Source of the DNA: Myrica gale
Lineage: Eukaryota; Streptophyta; Magnoliopsida; Fagales; Myricaceae
Assembly: GCA_963930655.1 (NCBI GenBank)
Contig: OZ005608.1
Coordinates: 18,067,271 to 18,131,270, forward strand
Reading direction: 5' to 3'
Length of the DNA: 64,000 nt
This document shows, piece after piece, positions 55,621 through 64,000 of this stretch. Position 1 is the stretch's first letter. Each line of letters begins with the position of its first letter. Both the position numbers and the translations under genes were made by a program. A model generated the notes under the pieces. The model was not told the origin of the DNA and made no database searches. It saw only the letters and a list, made by a program, of their open reading frames with translations.

Positions 55621-57604
55621 TCAAAGAACCTTGCCCACAATGTACGAGTAAAGCTCTTGTAACTTACAAAGTGGCACCCAAGTCGAATCCTCCCTTGAAG
55701 TCCCCTTCCATTGAATCAAGGCCTTTGTTAATGGCCCTGATTCCCTTGCTATGCACACGTCGGTCAAGGAGGAGTTCGGGTTATGGTTGTGGTGCACCTT
55801 CTTCATCCATTGGAGGCTGTGAGGGTGGGGTAACCAACGTTCCCAGCTTCTTCTTCAAGCATGAGACGTGAAATACATGGTGAATGTGAGCCTCGGAGGT
55901 AACTCAAGCTCGTAAGCAACTTCCCCTATTTTTTTGAGCACCTGGAATGGCCCAAAATATCGATGGGAAAGCTCGAGACTTTTTCAAAACGCCAATGTTT
56001 TTGACAGTAAGGTTGTAGCCTCAGGTAGACCCAATCCCCGCCTTCAAATGATCCCTGTGTGCTTCTTCTCATAATGATGTTTGGCCCGTTCCTGTGCAGC
56101 TTGTAATTATGCTTGAGAAGTTCTAGAATTTGTTCTCTGATTTTCAATTCGGTTTCAACTTGTTCATTTTGTGTTGTGTGGGAAATGTAATTAGCTCATT
56201 TGGGTGGGGAATAGCCGTAGAAAGCTTCAAAGGTAGTGAGTCCGGTGGACATGTGGCAGGTCGTATTGTACCACCACTCTGCCATTGGTAACCAATCAAC
56301 CTAAAACTTAGGCTTCTCACCACAATAACACCGGAGGTAGTGCCCTAGGCACTTGTTGACTATCTCAGTTTGTCCATCACCCTAGGGTGATAAGCGGAAA
56401 TGTAAGCAAAGGTAGTCCCTTGTAGGTGAAAGAACTCTTGCCAAAAATTGATTAGGAATATTGGATCATGGTCTGAGACTATGGTGTTAGACATGCCATG
56501 CAATTTGAAAAGATGGGTGACGAACAATCGAGCAATTGTACTAGCAGTGTAAGGGTGAGAGGTTCCATGAAATGAGCATATTTAGTGAACTTGTCAACCA
56601 CCACAAAAATAACTATGTTACCCTAAGATAGTGGAAGACCCTCAATGAAATCCATACAAATATCAGTCCACTCTTGCCGAGGAATTGGCAGAGGTTGAAA
56701 TAGGCCTACAGGATTTAAGTTTACAATTTTATTCTGTTGACAAGTGTCACACACCTTGACATAGGCCTGAATGTCCTTTTCATCCCTAGCCAATAGAAAT
56801 CAGCCTTAGCTCACTGTAAAGTCTTTTGGTAGATTGAGTGACAAGCTGATAGACTGTCATTTTTGTGTTGTAGAATCTAATGCTTGAGACCATTTGCCTT
56901 ACTCAAATAAATTATCTCTTTCCTTTTTTATTGTGAACTAGGGGTCTGTGGGTGTTCCAGATTGCACCTTATTGAATAAGTCCAGCATGTATGAATCTAT
57001 TGCATAGGTGTTCCTTAAGTCAGTCAACCAATTCGGATGAGGAAAGGTTATCACTGATAAGGTTGGGTGATTTTCTCTCTCTTCTCTTCGAGAAACGACA
57101 TCATATGCGCTGTTCTCCCTTCCTTTCTTGTAAACTATAGAAAATCATATCCTAACAATTTTGTGACCCATTTTTGCTGCACTAGGTTTCCCATCTTCTG
57201 CTCAAGTCTGTCCTACCAAGTATGGTCTCCATTTCTGCACTGCACACACCAGAGCATATAATTCCTTCTCATAAGTATAAAGTTGTAGCAATCGACCCTT
57301 TAGGGCTTGGCAAAAGTAGGAAATGGGTCGATTAGTCTGCATTAATACTGCACCCACCACTAGGCCACTTGCATCACATTTAATAGTGAAAAACTTTGAA
57401 AAATCAGGCATTGCTAGTACTGGACGTTGAGTGACAACTTCCTCTAACTGCTGGAAAGCCATAGTAGCCTCCTTTGACCACCTGAATGAGTTTTTCTTCA
57501 ATAGCTGAGTTAGGGTCATATCCCCCTTATAAATTTTCGGTAATAACTAGTGAGCTCCAAGAACCCTGTCAATGCCTTTTCGCTGATGACATCAAGACGA
57601 TGGT
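55621..57604 (-). pseudogene. Gypsy pol remnant: RT end, RNase H, integrase
   Basis: From high to low coordinates: the RT end SYYRKFIRGY; RNase H with LTQLLKKNSFRWSKEATMAF, PVLAMPDFSKFFTIKCDASG, GAVLMQTNRPISYFCQAL and YTYEKELYALVCAVQKWRPY; then integrase with WWYNTTCHMSTGLTTFEAFY and GYSPP near 56200-56290, KIREQILELLKHNYKLHRNG and GDWVYLRLQPYCQK; and a chromodomain-like ALIQWKGTSREDSTWV near 55690. The order RT, RNase H, integrase is that of Ty3/Gypsy, and the chromodomain-like end suggests a chromovirus. Stops and frameshifts run throughout, and the 5' half is cut off at about 57604. Confidence 0.85.
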
Positions 57605-57622
57605 CATTCCCTGTTTTGCTGT

Positions 57623-57699
57623 GGGGAATGAACATTCATGACCGAAAATAGAAAAATCATGGGGAATGGACATTCTTGACAAAAAATAGAAAAATCGAT
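57623..57699. repeat. Tandem duplication of about 38 bp
   Basis: GGGGAATGAACATTCATGAC and the following 18 bases (57623-57660) are repeated with a few changes at 57661-57699. No function is evident. Confidence 0.75.
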
Positions 57700-58869
57700 G
57701 GGGCTGGCAAAAATGTTGTATTTGAGTTCCATTTTGACATTTTTCAGCAATTTTCCCTTGTGTTTTAAATGGAACATTAAAAATGGATTACACAGAAGAT
57801 TCGGCCACAATTTGGATATGATGAAAAGAAACAGGGGATGTATACATGATAAACTGTATAGAATTTGCTTCACTGAACTCCAGCAGCCGACTCAGCAAGT
57901 GTCCTAAAAGTCAGCTGCAACTTCAGAACCTTCGGCATCACTTGTGCTAGGTTGTTATGTATTTTGTGTGCTGTTATATTTCTTGGGAATCTCTGTAACC
58001 GAATGCCTTTGTATTCCTTCCAAATTTGTGGTGCACATCAAGTGCTTGAGAATATTCCTGTAAATACAGTAAATATGTTAGCACACAGCAAGTGTATACA
58101 TTTCTCCATCTATCAACTCTTTGACTTAAATGTAGGAAATCTTGTATTTAAGTAGACACTCTGCACCAAAGGAAATACAATAGTGGCTAAATTTTTGAGT
58201 ATGTAATAGAAGTTTGGGCTTGGTAGTTGTATATGTTCCTTAGAATCATACTATAATTTGCACATCATTCTCCATAACTTCTTTTAGAATTCATATTCAT
58301 ATAACAACTACAAATTTCAAGACTTAACAGCAGACTGAAAGACAACAAAAAAATGACCAAGAGAATATACAGAGATCCAGAGAGGTTTGCATTTGCTCAA
58401 AATGTTATAACTCTAGATAACCTAGTGAACCATCAAACTATCTACTCTAAATTTTCAACTCAAAAGCATTGGACAACCTATCTTACAAGCCAGACTAAGA
58501 TCTTAGAAGTTTTAAAAGGAGACTGAATATCAGAATATTCCTTTCAACCAGGAATAGAAGCATTTGAATTAAATGCAAAATAAAAAACAAAAAAGTATGA
58601 AACAATATGCACTCCCTTAAGGAATTAAAATAAACTTCCTAATCATGGATTTGTCATGTTGGAGAATTTCATAATAGGCCTCAATACATAATATGCACTA
58701 CATACATGTCACTTTTCTTTCAAATAAATCCATCCAACAAGAAATGTCACAAAAAGGAAAAGCAAGTCATGGTAAAAAATGGCAACAAACAATAGAACAA
58801 GAAATAGAATACCAAACATAATTAATTTTATAAAATTGGGCTAATTGCAAGCAAGGCCCTGCTTCCTCA
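57700..58869. other. No gene recognised
   Basis: AT-rich DNA with short ORFs lacking known motifs. I looked here for further UPF1 exons and found none. Confidence 0.4.
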
Positions 58870-59480
58870 CCTTTAATCTAGTGACACTTATCTTTTCAGC
58901 TAGTTGGACGACAGCCACATTGCTAGGGGCACACACTAAATTAAGCATGATAACAATTTACTATCAAAAACTATAGTAACCAAAAAAGATGCTAGTAATT
59001 AATGGAGAACATGTACCACATGCCCCACTGACTACCATGTTAGGTGAGCTGAATCTCTTGAAAACTGCAGCCGCAACTCATCTCCAGGTACTAGGCGCAG
59101 CTCATTGTCTTCTTACAACAGCAAAACATGTACTTTAGTCTTCAAAATAGGCAAATAGAAATTTCACGGGGATCAGGAAACGCACAATAGTATAATGTGA
59201 TGTAAAATCATTATAAATTGAAGAGGCAAAACTAAGAGAGTTAAGCACTTTTGGGAAAACAATATCGCACCGAATGGTAACATTGTCCTTGCTTTGAGAT
59301 TCTTTTATCATCTACAGCAAAATTAAGATTATCAAATGCCACGCAATATCTCAAGCAACTTATATCCTCCTTTAACAATAATATATAACCGAATAAAGTA
59401 ACTTGTCGGCAGAGAAAGAAATGAGTAGCAAATATAAAATGAGTCAGCTTTAAGCTTAATAAGTTGTACCAAACTGCACA
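58870..59480 (-). pseudogene. UPF1: UPF1 (RNA helicase) internal fragment, broken
   Basis: Four short pieces on the - strand follow the order of plant UPF1, the ATP-dependent helicase of nonsense-mediated mRNA decay. They are VQLIKLKAD (about 59470-59440), IKESQSKDNVTIRCDIVFPK (59311-59241), EDNELRLVPGDELRLQFSRD then SAHLTW-stop-SVGHV (59112-59014), and VCAPSNVAVVQLAEKISVTR then LKV (about 58937-58870). The intact protein reads GLNKKRVAYF-like sequence between DI and VFPK; this is deleted here. An in-frame TAG lies at 59032-59034. The last piece covers the CAPSN helicase motif. Walker A (motif I) lies between pieces three and four in the intact protein and was not found. AT-rich gaps stand where introns would be, which suggests a DNA-level partial duplicate. 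Confidence 0.8.
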
Positions 59481-59927
59481 CCTGAAGAGCAAGAGAAAAC
59501 AGGGTAAAAATCAATTCTATACTAATTTCTTTTCAATTGATCCAATATTATTATTTTCCACATTCAAAAGATGCTTTCCAAATAAAACTCAACATCAAAG
59601 TGAGAAAAAAAATTAGCACAAATTAACTTTTCCAAAGCAGGGGCTAACGGAACAATTCAATATCTCTTAGAAATGGGCAAACATGGACTAAATCTCACCG
59701 CCTAAGGTTTTCGCGACGATTTTTGCAGCAAAGACTTCTCTTCAACCAAAAAGAAAATAAAATTTGCTAGCCCTAAACAATTGCCTACTTTAATCTAAAG
59801 ATGACGATATCGATTCAAGCATCAACACTACCTAAATCGAAAACTCTTAAAGAAAACATTTAGTGAAATTTACTTTTTAGTCACTAGGTTTTATACCCTT
59901 TTTAATTTTAGTCATGAACTTTAATGG

Positions 59928-60094
59928 GTCCAAATTTTAGTCCTTAATCTTTCACCCTTGAAAAAGATACTCCTTGCGTTACTCTACTGTGAGTCTTATT
60001 AACAATATGACTTTACACTTCAGCAAGACCATACATGTCACTGACTGTGCTCCACCTCAACTTTTCTGGAAGTTGTCGTTCTCCCTTAAACGAC
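59928..60094 (+). repeat. Left terminal inverted repeat of the large element
   Basis: Matches the reverse complement of 63840-64000. Similarity ends just after CGACA at about 60095. It includes GGAAGTTGTCG and CTCCACCTCAACTTTTCTGG. Confidence 0.8.
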
Positions 60095-60227
60095 ACCTAT
60101 TTTCCACACTAAATGAAACATTTTGTTACTTCCGCAGCCTCACCAAAGTGCATATGTGTTTGTAAAACCTCATTTCAGCTCGAAAAATTCCTTTCGCAAA
60201 CCTTAGACCAGAACGAAGAGAAAAAAC

Positions 60228-61453
60228 ATGGAAAAGGGAGGAGCGAGGAGGAGCTACTGCTGTGACGGAGAATTTCATCGATGGTTGGAGGTTATCTTCT
60301 TCAAGGATTGCATGAATCAGTGAAAGAAAACAGGTTTCCCCATTTGTCTTTCTCAGATCTGTGTCGTTGTTTGAGATTTGCGAGATTCAATTTTTTCGCC
60401 CTTTGTTTGAGATCTGCGAAATTTTTGCTTCGTTTCTCCGGTTTATGCATCAACTACTTATATAACTTTATGCCATGTGGATGTTTGAGATCTGTGTCTT
60501 TCTGATATTTGTGTTTTTTTAGCTCAATGTTTGAGATTTGTCTTCTCTGAATATGTTTCGCCAAAAATCATTATGTGTTATCATAATATAATAGCAAGTG
60601 ACGCATTAAATCTATGAGAAGAAACATCACTGTGTGTGTTTTGTTTGTTTTACTAGGAAGATAGATTCCTTTATTTTCTTTTCCTTCTCAAAAATTTCTC
60701 GTCTCCCAATATTGGTTCAAAAATCATCATGTGTTTTTTTTTTGTTTTACCTGATTATTTTCTTTTTACTACCTATTTTCTGGGTCATAGCTTGTCAAGT
60801 TGCGACCCCTCTGTGGATCTTTCAGTTGTCTTATCAAAAATAGTTGATAGGAGAAAGATAAAATTTTCCCAACGAAGAACCAAACAACCTGCCTTTCACC
60901 TTCTCTTATATTTACATTCATTTCTAGAATTTTTTTTTCCTCTATGCTAGCTGTTTGGTAAAGAAAATGTGGTGGGTTCCACATAGCACCTAATTGGGTT
61001 GGCTTGTGGGGTCTTGGCCATGTGGAGAAATAGAAAGATAAATTTCCGAATGATGCTAAGTTTCACCATGACACTGCAATATGATTCAAACATGGGTACA
61101 TGGATAAATTTCCTATGTGTTTGTAAAATTCAAAATCAACAGTTGTGTTTGGTTCTATTTAATACAACTCCTATGAGTTTGTAAGTTAAAATTGAACTGT
61201 TAAGTCACGTATTTTTTTAATGGTTCTACCTTCTTGCATATGTGAATAGAAACACCAGTCCTGCAACTTCTTTTTGTGGTATGATCCTCCCACTTGCTGT
61301 CGTGGAATGGAGCTCAGACCGTTGTTGACGAAGAAGTTAAAGGCGCTGCAAAGCGAGAAGATTATTATGAAAAGGCTGAAATATATGTGTGGGCTATCTT
61401 GGATTACCATTATTGTCATGGGTGTTCTTTGGGTGAGGAGCAATACAATGTAA
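60228..61453 (+). pseudogene. GRF-type zinc-finger protein gene remnant with C-terminal membrane span
   Basis: A probable first exon (60228-60290) encodes MEKGGARRSYCCDGEFHRWL up to a GT donor. The last exon (61262-61453 for the sure part) encodes CNFFLWYDPPTC, the second half of a GRF zinc finger (C..F.W.D....C). It continues through a Lys/Leu-rich coiled-coil-like LLTKKLKALQSEKIIMKRLK and a hydrophobic tail LSWITIIVMGVLWV to a TAA at 61451. This resembles the small plant At4g04775-like GRF proteins. The middle of the finger (the GRRF..C part) was not found, so the gene is probably broken or has an exon I missed. It lies wholly inside the large TIR element. Confidence 0.6.
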
Positions 61454-62914
61454 TCCAGATGCAGTTAACCTGGAATGTAATAGGATGTATTAGATTGGGA
61501 CTTGTGTTAGTCAATTAGTTTGTAAGTGTTTTGGAATGTAATGTATTAGGCTAGTTCTAGATATTGTACCTACTTTGGCTGGATGTATTAGGTTGATTCT
61601 GCATGTATTAGGTTGGCTTTGGATGCTTAATGTAATGAAGGAGTTTGTGTTTCTGGATATGTGTATGTAACTACTTTTGAAGTGCACCTGGTAATTGTAC
61701 ACATTGTTTCTTACCAATATTATCTTTAATTTCTCGATCCAGATTGTTGTCAATAATTCTGTCACATTGTTTCTTTAAATAGGCAGCAACCTTCCATTTC
61801 TAGATACATATCAATTAGGTTGTCAAATAGTCACATCTAAATTACTGTAAAATATTTGGTTACATTGTTTCTTGAGGAGGCAACAACCTTCCTTGATTTA
61901 TTACAGAATGTCAAATATTCACATCCAAATTAATGTCAACTATTTCATAGAATTTGCTGTCAAATTTTCCCTCTACACAATGAATGGAATTAAGAAACCA
62001 AACATTTCATTTCAAATCTGAACGCATAAATTGTTGTCAAATTTTTCCATCCAAAATGCTGTCAAATATCCAGACCTTATACATTGTTCTCATATCAAGA
62101 AAGCACCCTTACCCAACTAGTTACATATCCGCACATTGATGCTCATAAAAAAAGCATTACACGTAGGATCTAAGGTCAACATTACAATCTGCCATAATCA
62201 TCATCTAAGTATTCTGAACAATTTTCTCAAAAAACATGAAAAAACTATAGCAAGTGTCCATCTTGCAAAATTTCTGAATCAACAAAAAACTTCACCCAAC
62301 ATCACATCCCTTAGAATTTGTCCAAAAATCACTTGCTTATCTCACAACGCAAAACTGCATGAAAACTTCAAACTGTAAACAGCTAAATATTTGACAGACT
62401 TCATGTCTAGCAACCAAGTTTTTCAAAACGTACACAAACCATACTTTAAGATAACCAAAAAATTGACAAAGAACATGCTCAGTTGTCCATCACCTAAAAA
62501 TACCAATTTTTTTAACACGTACACATACCATACTTCAAGAAAGCCAAAAAAATATACTAAGTTGTCCATAAACTAAAAATGCCAAAAAAATTGTTAACCA
62601 CCACAAACCTCAACCCCGATGTATAATCTGGCCACCAGAAACCATGCAATAACCAAACTGAATATCAGCACATCATACGTCCTCCTGTGAAAATTGTATT
62701 ATGTCAGTTAAACTTCAGCATCTCAACCCTTACCAAAATCCGATTTCATGACACCTGCCATCACTCTGAAAGATGTTAGCGACTCACACTCCCTACATAT
62801 AAATTAAAGAAATCCATCATTACGATTTACGTATTACAACTTTAGACCTGGATATATCAAGAACAATTACATACCGCAGACTGGAGTAGGATTAGGAGCT
62901 CCTTCACCATGAAA
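61454..62914. other. Interior of the large TIR element without recognisable genes
   Basis: GTATTAGG(T/C)T.G repeats at about 61540-61620 are likely 3' UTR of the GRF gene. ACATTGTTTCTT recurs near 61700, 61765 and 61863. No other coding signal was seen. Confidence 0.4.
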
Positions 62915-63170
62915 TTATTCAACAAATTCAACACAGAATTCATTACCTACTGGAGCAGGATTAGGTACCTTTACTCTCCCTCTACCCCTGCCCCTTCCTC
63001 TTCCCCTGTCGCAGCCTCTACCAGTGGCAGCCTCACCCTGATCAAATTATAGAACAACACAATATAGTACTTAAAATGTCAACGCCAACAAATAACAATA
63101 TATATATATATATGAACCCAGCAGAAGGTCAAGAAAATTACCTCTTGCTGAGACATTTCAGCTTCCCCTT
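62915..63170 (-). pseudogene. RG-rich C-terminal exon pair inside the large TIR element
   Basis: On the - strand a short exon (about 63170-63142) ends EAEMSQQE before a GTAATT donor. The next exon (63037-62915) follows an AG and encodes GEAATGRGCDRGRGRGRGRG and then RVKVPNPAPVGNEFCVEFVE and a stop; the phases agree. Arg-Gly-rich C-termini of this kind occur on some Mutator-like transposases, which would suit the location, but the catalytic domain is not in the window. An RG-rich host protein fragment is the alternative. Confidence 0.4.
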
Positions 63171-63839
63171 TCTACAGGGGTTATGATCCCCTTGATGGGT
63201 CAGTAATTATTGTATGTACTTTATTTTGTATCTAATGGTAGCTTCTACTTTGATCAAAACATAAAAACAAAAAAAACGGTGTTTGTCTTCTCTTACCCAT
63301 TTGAGGCCAACTTTATAACTACTTGATGCAACACTTGATTGAATGTGGGTCATGCTAGCACAAGTTTGTCTGCCTTTTTACTTTTAAAATTAAGGTCGCA
63401 AAGTTATATTACTGTGTGGGACTCGATTTACTCAGATCTGTTATTTTTTAAACACAAAATACACAGAATATTTTTTTTAACCAACTTCACAGTAGTAGAC
63501 ACAATAACCCACGTGAGACAGAGTTTAAAAGTCATGTTTATTTACCTCCAGCTATTGTTGCGTCCAAAATGTGTGAAGTGTGCCGCCTTTACCGAATCGC
63601 AAACTACGACCGAATGAGTACTGAATCAAGTATGAATGAATCACAAATGAGATCTGGAGAGAAAAGTGGACTAGGTTTCAGACAGTTCGTGTGTTTTATG
63701 ATGCTTAAATGAATGGGGAAAGATCTGGAAGACAAAACACTTAGCCGCTGCGTGGAAAAAATTGGGTCGGTGCAAAATGCAGTGTCTCTTCGATTGCATT
63801 CATTCTTCTACTTCTTTTATTTTTAAAAATTGTCGACTT

Positions 63840-64000
63840 GTCGTGTAAGGAAAAACAACTTCCAGAAAAGTTGAGGTGGAGCACAGTAAGTGACTTGTAT
63901 GGTATTGCTGACGTGTAAAGTCATTTTATTAATGAGACTTACGGCAGATTAATGGGAGTAAATTTTTCAAGGGTGAATGATTAAGGACTAAAATTTGGAC
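63840..64000 (-). repeat. Right terminal inverted repeat of the large element (cut by window end)
   Basis: The reverse complement matches 59928-60094. The arm probably continues beyond position 64000. Confidence 0.8.

Larger units (their letters stand above)
59868..64000. mobile_element. Large TIR transposon (probably Mutator-like), right end beyond window
   Basis: Positions 59928-60094 and 63840-64000 are inverted copies of each other. Blocks such as TCCAAATTTTAGTCCTTAAT, GTGCTCCACCTCAACTTTTC and ATGACTTTACAC are shared, with an estimated 80-90% identity. The right arm is cut by the window end, so the left arm may extend to about 59868 and the target duplication cannot be tested. The interior carries a GRF zinc-finger gene remnant on + and an RG-rich exon pair on -. 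Long inverted repeats and this cargo suggest a Mutator-like element; class assignment is inference. Confidence 0.65.

Overview
This window is plant nuclear DNA, almost certainly from a eudicot. Its genes have introns and match plant families: a subgroup Ia bHLH factor, an ATL RING-H2 ligase, a plastid-type double-RRM protein and a C78 peptidase. Most of the rest is Copia, Gypsy, LINE, hAT, CACTA, Mutator-like and Harbinger-like DNA. I could not name the species from sequence alone.

Four genes look intact or nearly so. They are a bHLH71-like gene on + (11072-13679, 3 exons), an ATL51/52-like RING-H2 E3 ligase on - (24436-25437, 1 exon), an At2g35410-like RRM protein on - (29177-33720, 4 exons) and a UFSP/ZUFSP-like C78 peptidase on - (49434-53140, at least 6 exons, one exon junction unresolved). 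Three host-gene fragments are broken: the 3' end of a PIGW/GWT1-like gene (5154-5527), a PPR fragment inside a hAT-like element (7105-7460) and a UPF1 fragment with an in-frame stop (58870-59480).

Layout: 1-992 is a LINE 3' end. 1-5.5 kb is degenerate retroelement DNA with a plastid-type tRNA-Val piece and the PIGW fragment. 5.9-10 kb has two hAT-type elements and a solo LTR. The bHLH gene follows. 15.4-18.1 kb is a decayed Copia element whose 3' LTR holds a MITE. 18.5-24 kb has hAT, CACTA, SINE and MITE insertions. The ATL and RRM genes occupy 24.4-33.7 kb, and a LINE ends about 200 bp upstream of the RRM start codon. 36.9-42.8 kb is an En/Spm (CACTA) transposase remnant split by a solo LTR. 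43.8-48.2 kb is a Copia element with both LTRs, itself invaded by a solo LTR and a foldback MITE. The peptidase gene is next, then Gypsy fragments, the UPF1 pseudogene, and from about 59.9 kb to the window end a large element with inverted terminal repeats of about 160 bp that carries a GRF zinc-finger gene remnant.

Many insertions could be delimited to the base from their target-site duplications (TSDs): 8 bp for hAT, 9 bp for Mutator-like, 3 bp for CACTA and Harbinger, 5 bp for LTR elements. The most notable are the hAT-type element carrying a chimeric PPR fragment, the large element with the GRF gene, three same-family solo LTRs with matching 5-bp TSDs, and a 20-bp A-tailed micro-insertion upstream of the RRM gene. 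I saw no CRISPR array, operon, viral gene or toxin gene.
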